A stretch of DNA of 7,268 bases from positions 1 to 7,268 of the forward strand of contig CAYMST010000246.1 of assembly GCA_964393115.1 (NCBI GenBank), given 5' to 3'. The position numbers and the translations under genes were made by a program. The first letter of the stretch is position 1, and every line of letters begins with the position of its first letter. Positions 1-6,050 of the stretch are shown here, piece after piece. The notes under the pieces were generated by a model that ran no database searches, had not been told where the DNA came from, and saw nothing but the letters and a program-made list of their open reading frames with translations. The DNA comes from CAYMST01 sp964393115. GTDB lineage: Bacteria > Bacteroidota > Bacteroidia > Cytophagales > Cyclobacteriaceae.

Positions 1-1
1 A

Positions 2-3000
2 TCAAAGCAAATTGCTATTGCTTTGGTAATGGTATTCTATTGCCATTGCCAAACGGCTCTTAGTTCACCATTTGGTGAGGGTTTTGATAAAACGAACACC
101 TCACTTATTCCCAACTCAAGCTTTTCTATTCACAGTTCAAATCCTTTTGTCAAAGTAAACTTTCAGCCCAATGGCAGTACCAGTCCATCGGGTTATGTAA
201 CTGATGTCGGTAGTGCGTTTGGAAACCGAGGGAATGGATTTTCATACGGTTGGCTCAATGGGGGAAACGGGAATACACGAATTCGATCGGTTAATACTGA
301 GGAACGTCTACGAACACTTAACCACATGAGTAAAAGCGGAGATAAGACCTGGGAACTAGCCATCCCCAACGGAGACTACCAACTGCAAATAGGCTGTGGT
401 GATGGTCAATACTCAGATCAGATCAATACAATTGATGTCGAAGGAACAATTCTTACAGACCCTGACGGGGAAGATAACTTTGATGTATACAATGTAGTAG
501 TCACCATAACGGACGGTAGGCTTACCATAAAACCGGCTAGCGGATCTTCCAATCCTAAAATCTGCTATATAGACGTTTCTACAACGACCAATCCAGGGCC
601 AACATCATATGAACTAGTTGTGAATAATGGAAGTGGAGACGGTAACTACGCATCAGGCACGTCAGTGAACATTAGTGCTAATACACCTCCAGCAGGACAA
701 GAGTTTGATCAATGGGAAGGGGACGTATCGGTAGTGACCAATGTCAACGATGCTTCAACTAGTTTGACAATGCCCAGTAGTGATATCTTTATAACAGCTA
801 CCTATCGTAATCTGACTCCAACATCATATGTCTTAACTGTAAATAATGGAAGCGGAGATGGAAGCTATACACCAGGAACAATCGTCAGTATTAATGCCGC
901 TCCAGCCCCAGATGGTCAAGTATTTTTACAGTGGGCGGGAGACATATCAAATATAGCTGACATCACCAATCCCAGTACCAGTATTACCATGTCCAGTACG
1001 AATATTACCATATCTGCTACTTATCAACCGGTTGGATCTAGCTCAACTTTAATAAATATTAATTTCCAACCTAGTTCTACTTCTACTCCAAATAACTATC
1101 AAGCGGATGTCGGAGAAGTTTTTGGCAATAGAGGCAATGGCTATAGTTATGGCTGGATTGGGGGAGCAAATCAAGAAACAAGAGACCGGCCAGGAAGCCA
1201 GTTGCCAAAGTTGAAGACGCTAAATCATATGAGTAAAGGTCAAAACCGGACATGGGAGATCGCTCTCAATAATGGCGATTACCTACTAGACATCGCTTGC
1301 GGAGATGCTGGACACACCGACCAGGTAAATAGTATCGATGTAGAAGGAACAGTGTTAACCGATCCCGATGGACAGGATAACTTCGATATCTATGAAAATG
1401 TGCTCGTTAGTATTACAGACGGTAGACTAACTCTAAAGCCCGCGAATGAATCATTGAATCCTAAAATCTGCTATATCGATATCGTAAGTGTCAATGGAGA
1501 TCCGCCCATTACCTTTCCTTTAAATGTTACCAACGGGTCAGGAACAGGAAACTATACCCAAGGAACAGTGATCAGCATAGCTGCAAATACTCCTTCATCA
1601 GCGGTATTTGATCGTTGGGTTGGGGATGTCAGTTATGTGAATAATGTGAACGATCCCATAACTACCGTCCTCATGCCTGCGTCAGCAGTTTCGCTCACCG
1701 CTACCTATGCACCCGTTCAATCAGAAACTTATACACTTACTGTTACCAACGGGTCAGGAAGTGGTGATTACACGCCAGAAACTACGGTAAGCATCGCAGC
1801 GAATAGTCCTGCATCAGGTCAGGAGTTTGACCGCTGGATTGGAGATGTCGACAACATACAAAACGTCAGTAACGCCTCAACAACCCTACTAATGCCTTCT
1901 TCGGCTCTGTCTATTGAAGCTACCTATGTCCCCATTCAAATCCCGAAATATACCGTTACTGTCAATAACGGAAGTGGCGATGGAGCTTATGAAACCGGAA
2001 CAACTGTGAATATTGTTGCTGATAATGCTCCTAGCGGTCAGCAATTTAACGTCTGGACAGGCGACGTTGCTGGTATTGCGAATATCAACAGTGCTTCTAC
2101 TACCTACACGGTGAGCTCATCAGACATCTCAATAACCGCTACGTACGAAGCCATTCCTAGCGAAGACGATTGTCCAGATTATGCCCAAATCATAGAGGCC
2201 GAAAACAGCGGAAATACGATCAATGGAGAAGCGAGAATCTCCAATAAGTCATCTGCCTCAGGAGGACAAATTATTGGGTATTTGGGTAATGGATCTAACA
2301 ATTATTTGATCATCAATGCTATTAATGCTCCCTGTAGCAGTAATGATTTTGAACTGCAAGTAACTTATATAAGTGGGGAATCAAGAACCATATTCATGAG
2401 TATAAACGGTAATTCCACTATTTCTGAAACAGTCAATTCGGGAGGTTGGAATACAACGGGGAGTTTCACAAAAACCATTTCGTTAAATCAAGGTAATAAC
2501 ACTATTCGGTTCTTCAATGACAATGGAAAGGCTCCTGATATCGATAAGATCACCATATCTCGCTCTGGTAATGTCATTGATCCTCCACCTCCACCACCTA
2601 CAAATGGAACATTGGATAAAAACGGGACGCAGTACTATCCTTATATTGAGTGGAGCTTAACGTGTCAAAATTGTAGTGGCAATAAATATGATATCGTTGC
2701 CGAAGCCACTTTTCAACATATTGGGAGCGGTGAGACCAGAACCACTGAAATGTTCTATGATGGAGGAAACATCTTCAAGTTTAGGTTCACCGGTACAAGA
2801 ACAGGGACCTGGAATTTGACAACAAGTTCTTCACAATCAGAACTAAATGGACATACTGGACTAGTAACCATTAACCCAAATTCCAATGCGGATGCGCATG
2901 GTTTTATTAAAGAGTACCAAACATCAGATGGCACCAAATGGCAATGGGAGGGAACAGAAGAGGTCTTTGCTCCGCAATATGTCATGTGGAGAGAGAAAAA

Positions 3001-4318
3001 TGATATTTTCGGTGGAAATATAGATGCCGATCTCGTTGAGTTCATGGATAACCATGGATTTACCGGCCTCACCGTGCCCGTTCAGGATCCTGATATTTGG
3101 TCGGATGGTACCAATCCCAAACGTAACGTGTTTGAAAGGCTTGAAGAAATTATTACTAAAACTCATGCCAAGGGGGGAGCAACACATATTTGGATATGGG
3201 GTGATCAACAACGCGGCCTATATCCGAAGTGGGGAGCAAATGGAACAACCGATAGACGGGTACAACGATACATGGCCGCTAGATTAGGACCTTTAGCCGG
3301 TTGGAGTGCTGGTTATGGTTTTGACCTCTGGGAGTGGGCCAGCGGATCACAACTAACTTCGTGGAGAAACTATATGCAAGATCACTTTGGATGGTTCCAT
3401 TACTTAGGAGCGCGTTCTGAGAAGAACAAGTTCACACAACTCAGTGAAAACATGGACTATTCGAGTTATGAGCTGCATAAAAAGAATGATGTAAACGGTT
3501 GGTACGATCAGTATGAACGGGTAATAACCGAGCGACCAAATAAACCAGGATTCTCCGAGGACCGGTTCAGAGTACGTGGGAAATATCCAGAAAAAGACGT
3601 TACCAACGCCGAAACACGAAGAGGGCTTTATCTAGCGTGGATGGCCGGAGGTGCTGCTGCTATCTGGGCGCATCTTAGGAATCCAAATGGTACATGGCGC
3701 GATGGTGGAAAGTCCAATTCATACCCCAATAAAAATGAACTGTTGACCTGTCATCGATTCTTTAATGGACGTTTTCTAAAGAATATGGTACGAGACAACG
3801 GACGAATATCAGGTGGATTTTGCTTGCGCAACAACAATACCCACTATTTATTCTATAAGGAGAATACATCATCCGTAACTCTCAATTTATCAGGAATGAA
3901 CGGGGCGCGCCAAGTCATAGCTGTTGATGCAAAGAAAAACTACCAAGAAATTAATCTAGGTAATAGGACGAGTGGTACTCATACTTTTAATCTGGGAACG
4001 AATTCCGATTGGGCCATTGCAGTAGGTGCATTTCCCACGAACTCAAGGGAGTTAAAAGTAGGGTCTGAACATAGGCCGGATACACAAAACGTGGTTGCTA
4101 TTCCTAACCCTAGTGATGGAGTATTCCAATTGCTACTAACAGGTTTTGAAGACCACGAAATAAAGATATCTATTCTAGATGTCAATGGTAAGAGTATATA
4201 TCAGTTCTTCTCAAGAGAGCGTGTTATTCAAATTGATAGAGTACTACCAAAAGGTATGTACTTCATTCAAGCCACCGATGGTATTCATACCAAACAGATT
4301 AAATCAGTTATTTATTAA
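2..4318 (+). CDS. Secreted multimodular glycoside hydrolase-like enzyme with T9SS sorting domain, 5'-partial
   Basis: Predicted surface or secreted polysaccharide hydrolase; the exact reaction is unknown. Residues are counted from the TTG at 23, but the frame is open to the left edge and reads SKQIAIALVMVFYCHCQTA, the core of a signal peptide, so the true start is upstream. Domain order: malectin-like (about 43-186), two InlB-type repeats (196-334), malectin-like (344-489), three InlB-type repeats (498-708), CBM6/35-like (716-849, with IIEAEN near its start), DPPPPPP linker (853-862), DUF5060-like sandwich (863-953), TIM-barrel-type catalytic domain (about 960-1256), small beta domain (1257-1336) and T9SS type A domain (1357-1431). 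In clan GH-A fashion, E1104 in FDLWEW is the candidate acid/base and E1179 in KPGFSEDRFR the candidate nucleophile; both are inferred from position and from DUF5060/DUF4038-type relatives. Gene 2 follows 259 bases downstream on the same strand. I am sure it is a secreted carbohydrate-active protein, not of its family or substrate. Confidence 0.9.
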   Translation, partial: SKQIAIALVMVFYCHCQTALSSPFGEGFDKTNTSLIPNSSFSIHSSNPFVKVNFQPNGSTSPSGYVTDVGSAFGNRGNGFSYGWLNGGNGNTRIRSVNTEERLRTLNHMSKSGDKTWELAIPNGDYQLQIGCGDGQYSDQINTIDVEGTILTDPDGEDNFDVYNVVVTITDGRLTIKPASGSSNPKICYIDVSTTTNPGPTSYELVVNNGSGDGNYASGTSVNISANTPPAGQEFDQWEGDVSVVTNVNDASTSLTMPSSDIFITATYRNLTPTSYVLTVNNGSGDGSYTPGTIVSINAAPAPDGQVFLQWAGDISNIADITNPSTSITMSSTNITISATYQPVGSSSTLININFQPSSTSTPNNYQADVGEVFGNRGNGYSYGWIGGANQETRDRPGSQLPKLKTLNHMSKGQNRTWEIALNNGDYLLDIACGDAGHTDQVNSIDVEGTVLTDPDGQDNFDIYENVLVSITDGRLTLKPANESLNPKICYIDIVSVNGDPPITFPLNVTNGSGTGNYTQGTVISIAANTPSSAVFDRWVGDVSYVNNVNDPITTVLMPASAVSLTATYAPVQSETYTLTVTNGSGSGDYTPETTVSIAANSPASGQEFDRWIGDVDNIQNVSNASTTLLMPSSALSIEATYVPIQIPKYTVTVNNGSGDGAYETGTTVNIVADNAPSGQQFNVWTGDVAGIANINSASTTYTVSSSDISITATYEAIPSEDDCPDYAQIIEAENSGNTINGEARISNKSSASGGQIIGYLGNGSNNYLIINAINAPCSSNDFELQVTYISGESRTIFMSINGNSTISETVNSGGWNTTGSFTKTISLNQGNNTIRFFNDNGKAPDIDKITISRSGNVIDPPPPPPTNGTLDKNGTQYYPYIEWSLTCQNCSGNKYDIVAEATFQHIGSGETRTTEMFYDGGNIFKFRFTGTRTGTWNLTTSSSQSELNGHTGLVTINPNSNADAHGFIKEYQTSDGTKWQWEGTEEVFAPQYVMWREKNDIFGGNIDADLVEFMDNHGFTGLTVPVQDPDIWSDGTNPKRNVFERLEEIITKTHAKGGATHIWIWGDQQRGLYPKWGANGTTDRRVQRYMAARLGPLAGWSAGYGFDLWEWASGSQLTSWRNYMQDHFGWFHYLGARSEKNKFTQLSENMDYSSYELHKKNDVNGWYDQYERVITERPNKPGFSEDRFRVRGKYPEKDVTNAETRRGLYLAWMAGGAAAIWAHLRNPNGTWRDGGKSNSYPNKNELLTCHRFFNGRFLKNMVRDNGRISGGFCLRNNNTHYLFYKENTSSVTLNLSGMNGARQVIAVDAKKNYQEINLGNRTSGTHTFNLGTNSDWAIAVGAFPTNSRELKVGSEHRPDTQNVVAIPNPSDGVFQLLLTGFEDHEIKISILDVNGKSIYQFFSRERVIQIDRVLPKGMYFIQATDGIHTKQIKSVIY
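149..580 (+). other. Malectin-like domain, copy 1 (within gene 1)
   Basis: Encodes about 144 residues opening with VNFQP and containing FGNRGNGFSYGW, TLNHMSK, WELAIPNGDYQLQIGCGD, a DVEG motif and the closing KICYIDV. This pattern is typical of galactose-binding or malectin-like beta-sandwiches attached to bacterial secreted enzymes, where they are thought to bind glycans. Copy 2 lies about 301 residues further on with the same motifs in the same order. The assignment rests on motif pattern, not on a profile search. Confidence 0.7.
608..805 (+). repeat. InlB-type (TNGSG) repeat 1 of 5
   Basis: A 66-residue unit running from YELVVNNGSGDGNY through FDQWEGDV to ITATY. The pattern NNGSGxGxY, GTxVxIxA, FxxWxGDV, MPSS, ITATY is that of the divergent InlB B-repeat family common in Bacteroidota exoproteins, where it probably acts as a spacer or stalk. 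Repeat 2 begins exactly 219 bases later. Confidence 0.75.
827..1024 (+). repeat. InlB-type (TNGSG) repeat 2 of 5
   Basis: A 66-residue unit from YVLTVNNGSGDGSY through FLQWAGDI to ISATY. It shares the DNA string ccaacatcatatg at its upstream edge with repeat 1 (599-611 and 818-830), consistent with tandem duplication. It ends just before the second malectin-like domain. Confidence 0.75.
1046..1489 (+). other. Malectin-like domain, copy 2 (within gene 1)
   Basis: Encodes ININFQP, FGNRGNGYSYGW, RDRPG, TLNHMSK, WEIALNNGDYLLDIACGD, DVEG and KICYIDI, matching copy 1 nearly motif for motif. It carries RDRP where copy 1 has a diverged RIRS. At the DNA level the two copies share 20 identical bases over the NPKICYI codons (551-570 and 1457-1476), which points to duplication inside the gene. 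Probable glycan-binding role, as for copy 1. Confidence 0.7.
1514..1708 (+). repeat. InlB-type (TNGSG) repeat 3 of 5
   Basis: A 65-residue unit from FPLNVTNGSGTGNY through FDRWVGDV to LTATY, one residue shorter than the others in the segment before FDRW. It occupies the place after malectin-like copy 2 that repeat 1 occupies after copy 1. Confidence 0.75.
1730..1927 (+). repeat. InlB-type (TNGSG) repeat 4 of 5
   Basis: A 66-residue unit from YTLTVTNGSGSGDY through FDRWIGDV to IEATY. It shares the string gttaccaacgggtcaggaa with repeat 3, so repeats 3 and 4 are close relatives at DNA level. It lies exactly 903 bases after repeat 2. Confidence 0.75.
1949..2146 (+). repeat. InlB-type (TNGSG) repeat 5 of 5
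   Basis: A 66-residue unit from YTVTVNNGSGDGAY through FNVWTGDV to ITATY, 219 bases after repeat 4. It has no counterpart after malectin-like copy 1, so it is an extra unit added to the second module, directly before the CBM6/35-like domain. Confidence 0.75.
2168..2569 (+). other. CBM6/CBM35-like carbohydrate-binding domain (within gene 1)
   Basis: Encodes about 134 residues with YAQIIEAENSGNTINGEARI near the start, SGGQIIGYLGNGSNNYLII, and NQGNNTIRFFNDNGKAPDIDKITIS at the end. The EAEN opening and the closing D-x-D-x-I-x-I strand are typical of CBM6/35 beta-sandwiches, in which the early Glu residues usually help hold a structural calcium ion. A DPPPPPP linker separates it from the catalytic part. 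The ligand cannot be told from sequence. Confidence 0.7.
2609..2884 (+). other. DUF5060-like beta-sandwich preceding the catalytic domain (within gene 1)
   Basis: Encodes PYIEWSL, then YDIVAEATFQHIGSGETRTTEMFYDGGNIFKFRF and TGTWNLTTSSSQSELNGHTG. The order EWSL, ATF.H..SGE, FYDGG..FK.RF and GTW matches the domain found immediately N-terminal to GH-A-type barrels in many bacterial secreted hydrolases. This supports a glycosidase reading of what follows. Confidence 0.7.
2900..3790 (+). other. TIM-barrel-type catalytic domain, family unassigned (within gene 1)
   Basis: About 297 residues. Recognisable segments are FAPQYVMWREKND, the GFTGLTVPVQD strand, THIWIWGDQQRGLYP, AGYGFDLWEW (E1104), GWFHYLGAR, TQLSENMDY (E1142), ITERPNKPGFSEDRFR (E1170, E1179) and ETRRGLYLAWMAGGAAAIWAHL. 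The spacing fits a clan GH-A barrel, with a Glu after strand 4 and a Glu after strand 7. The TRRG...W.AGG.A.IW tail matches the end of DUF5060/DUF4038-associated enzymes. I could not place it in a numbered GH family. Confidence 0.6.
4091..4315 (+). other. T9SS type A sorting domain (within gene 1)
   Basis: The last 75 residues run VVAIPNPSDGVFQLLL, then IKISILDVNGKSIYQ, then LPKGMYFIQATDGIHTKQIKSVIY. NP.DG.F near the start, the DVNGK turn and LPKGMYFI near the end are the hallmarks of the type A signal. This signal directs proteins through the type IX secretion pore, after which it is usually cleaved and the protein anchored to the cell surface or released. Confidence 0.92.
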
Positions 4319-4577
4319 TAAATATTTTTAAAAATGCTTCGTGTAACGTGTTGAATATCTTACACGAAGCATCTTACCCTCGTGTAAAACATACGATTCT
4401 ATTCATTATTTGTACTACTAATTATATAATTGGACGTAGCAATTCTTTTATTTATCCCTCATCAAGAGCATATCACGATTCTGTTTTGAGATTCGTCGTA
4501 ACCTTTTTGATACGCATATACCGCTCTCTGCTGTCTCTCATTACATTAGATCCCGCTTAACAATAATAAATTACGAT
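4319..4577. other. Intergenic gap between gene 1 and the alpha-galactosidase gene
   Basis: This 259-base AT-rich gap holds the hairpin at 4334-4372. The rest, 4388-4577, contains no match to the Bacteroidota promoter element TAnnTTTG that I could find, and no clear ribosome binding site in the AT-rich sequence before the ATG at 4578. A 70-codon open frame here has no recognisable features and is treated as chance. Confidence 0.6.
4334..4372. terminator. 13-bp perfect hairpin downstream of gene 1
   Basis: atgcttcgtgtaa (4334-4346) is the exact reverse complement of 4360-4372, with a 13-base loop, starting 16 bases after the gene 1 stop. Its position suggests a 3' end or transcript-stabilising structure for gene 1. 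On the + strand it is followed by cttaccct, not a T run, so it is not a classic intrinsic terminator there. Read on the - strand it is followed by a run of five T, so it would look more like a terminator for leftward transcription. Function is inferred only from shape and place. Confidence 0.55.
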
Positions 4578-5792
4578 ATGTACATCTATAGAACCGTTAG
4601 TTTAATCGCTACGCTCTTATACATTATACTGCCCAGCTGGTCACAGAAATTTGACGGCTTGGCGCCTACACCTCCCATGGGCTGGAATAGCTGGAACACC
4701 TTCGCTACCGATATCAGTGAAGAGATGATTAAAGCTACAGCTGATGCCTTTGTCGAATTAGGATTTAGAGATGCCGGATACCAGTATCTTAATTTAGATG
4801 ACGGTTGGTCAGCCATGAAACGTAACCAAGAAGGTGAGCTGATAGGAGATCCGAAAAAATTCCCGAGCGGCATGAAATCACTGGGTGATTATATTCATGG
4901 CAAAGGATTAAAGTTTGGAATTTATAACTGCGCAGGTAGTCTTACCTGTGCCAAATACCCCGGTAGTAGGGGATATGAATATCAAGATGCCAGATCATAT
5001 GCTGCTTGGGGCGTTGATTATTTGAAATATGACTGGTGTAATACCGAAAAACTGAATGCAGAAGGCGCATACATGACCATGCGAGATGCACTTTATGAAG
5101 CTGGTCGTCCGGTTGTCTTTAGTTTATGCGAATGGGGACACCGGTCTCCATGGAAATGGGGCAAACCACTTGGACATTTGTGGAGAGTTACCGGAGATAT
5201 TATTAACTGCTGGGACTGTGAAATCGGACATGGTTCATGGGCATCATTGGGTATTTGGAAAATCATTAATTATCGAAAAGAAATTCGTCAATACAGCGGA
5301 CCAAATCATTGGAATGATTTTGATATGATGGAAGTAGGTAACGGAATGACAGATGCAGAAGACCGAAGTCATTTTGCTATGTGGTGCATGCTTTCTTCTC
5401 CTTTAATTATGGGAAATGATATTAGAACCGCATCGAAAGAAACCATCAAGACGTTAACCAACAAAGAGGTAATCGCAATAGACCAAGACCCACTAGGAGT
5501 TCCTGCGTATAGACACTCCAATGAGGATGGCTTCGAAATCTGGGCCAAACCGTTAGCGAATGGCGAATGGGCCATGACGTTCATTAATATGAAGGATACC
5601 GAAAATGAATTGAATTTTGACTGGCGTGAATATCCGATAGAGGATGATCTAACGAAGCGTCATTTAGAGTTAAAAAACCAAGATTACGCGATACGAGATC
5701 TGTATAACCATAAAGATCTAGGAAAGACCAATACAAATTTGGTTTCCAAAGTTGGAGTTCATGATGTACTCATGGTCAGAATCTCCAAATAA
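4578..5792 (+). CDS. GH27 alpha-galactosidase, secreted
   Basis: Removes terminal alpha-linked galactose from oligo- or polysaccharides with retention of configuration. The 404-residue length is typical of a single-domain bacterial or plant-type GH27 enzyme. Residues 1-23 form a signal peptide (MYIYRTVSLIATLLYIILPSW) with likely cleavage near SQ|KFDG; there is no lipobox and no T9SS domain, so a periplasmic location is likely. Family motifs: PPMGWNSWNTF (33-42), YLNLDDGW (70-77) with D74/D75, YLKYDWC with nucleophile D152, SLCEWG (E185), WRVTGD with acid/base D207, and HWNDFDMMEVGNG (244-256). The 55-residue gap between D152 and D207 and the 30-residue gap between C124 and C154 match the geometry of characterised GH27 enzymes. 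F248 sits where Pro is common. The short C-terminal beta domain (about 320-404) ends in VHDVLMVRISK. The family assignment is firm; alpha-N-acetylgalactosaminidase activity cannot be wholly excluded. Confidence 0.95.
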   Translation: MYIYRTVSLIATLLYIILPSWSQKFDGLAPTPPMGWNSWNTFATDISEEMIKATADAFVELGFRDAGYQYLNLDDGWSAMKRNQEGELIGDPKKFPSGMKSLGDYIHGKGLKFGIYNCAGSLTCAKYPGSRGYEYQDARSYAAWGVDYLKYDWCNTEKLNAEGAYMTMRDALYEAGRPVVFSLCEWGHRSPWKWGKPLGHLWRVTGDIINCWDCEIGHGSWASLGIWKIINYRKEIRQYSGPNHWNDFDMMEVGNGMTDAEDRSHFAMWCMLSSPLIMGNDIRTASKETIKTLTNKEVIAIDQDPLGVPAYRHSNEDGFEIWAKPLANGEWAMTFINMKDTENELNFDWREYPIEDDLTKRHLELKNQDYAIRDLYNHKDLGKTNTNLVSKVGVHDVLMVRISK

Positions 5793-6050
5793 CTCGATTA
5801 TCTCTTATTGACATTTGGGGTTTGATTTCGATAGCGCTTCTTTACTAGGTTTTTGCGGATATACTAGTGCCAAAATCAATCCGGTATGTAGCAAATTTGA
5901 TTACATTTATGCGCAAAAAAAATACTGGATAAAGCAAATATCCTACAATTAGGAAGAAACGTAAAATGCCTCGTTTTAAAGTTGCTTAAAGCAGATTGAC
6001 ATCCCTAAATTGAGATAACTTAATAATTATACTAAACTAAACTTTTTAAA
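5793..6050. other. Intergenic gap between the alpha-galactosidase gene and gene 3
   Basis: This 258-base AT-rich gap has no open frame of note. It holds a run of eight A (5915-5922), the TTAAAG direct repeat and TTGACA box at 5976-6001, and an AT-rich leader ending in ttttaaa just before the ATG at 6051. I saw no strong hairpin followed by T that would terminate the alpha-galactosidase transcript. The gap length suggests gene 3 may have its own promoter. Confidence 0.6.
5976..6033 (+). promoter_or_regulatory. Possible promoter/operator region ahead of gene 3
   Basis: TTAAAG occurs at 5976-5981 and again at 5986-5991, a 10-bp period (one helical turn). The second copy lies inside a near-palindrome, tgcttaaagca (5983-5993). 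Four bases downstream is TTGACA (5996-6001), followed 18 bases later by ttaata (6020-6025), with TATACT at 6028-6033. The layout resembles an activator site abutting a -35 box. The Bacteroidota primary sigma factor normally prefers TTTG / TAnnTTTG, which is absent here, so this is a weak call. Confidence 0.25.

Noticed and set aside
23..31. TTG at 23 or ATG at 29 as the start of gene 1
   Set aside because: The frame is open upstream to the first base and encodes SKQIAIAL, which completes the hydrophobic core of a signal peptide; starting at 23 or 29 would cut that core.
608..2146. Regularly spaced repeats as a CRISPR-like array
   Set aside because: The 219-base period, in-frame protein conservation and diverged DNA show these are protein domains, not direct DNA repeats with spacers.
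2755..3211. Two overlapping - strand open frames
   Set aside because: They lie wholly opposite the well-supported catalytic domain of gene 1 and have no recognisable motifs.
4348..4560. Small + strand open frame of 70 codons between genes 1 and 2
   Set aside because: Its ATG start lies in the loop of the 4334-4372 hairpin; the product has no domain or clear signal peptide and mixed composition, and it fills only a non-coding gap.
4586..4873. - strand open frame opposite the alpha-galactosidase start
   Set aside because: It is antisense to conserved GH27 motifs (WNSWN, LNLDDGW); its length is a by-product of the coding strand.
5808..5836. TTGACA at 5808-5813 as a promoter
   Set aside because: The sequence 17 bases downstream (atagcg) is a poor -10 box, the site is more than 200 bases from gene 3, and this box type is not the norm in Bacteroidota.
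5845..5876. actag...ctagt inverted repeat as a terminator of the alpha-galactosidase gene
   Set aside because: The stem is only about five base pairs, AT-rich, with a long loop and no T run after it.
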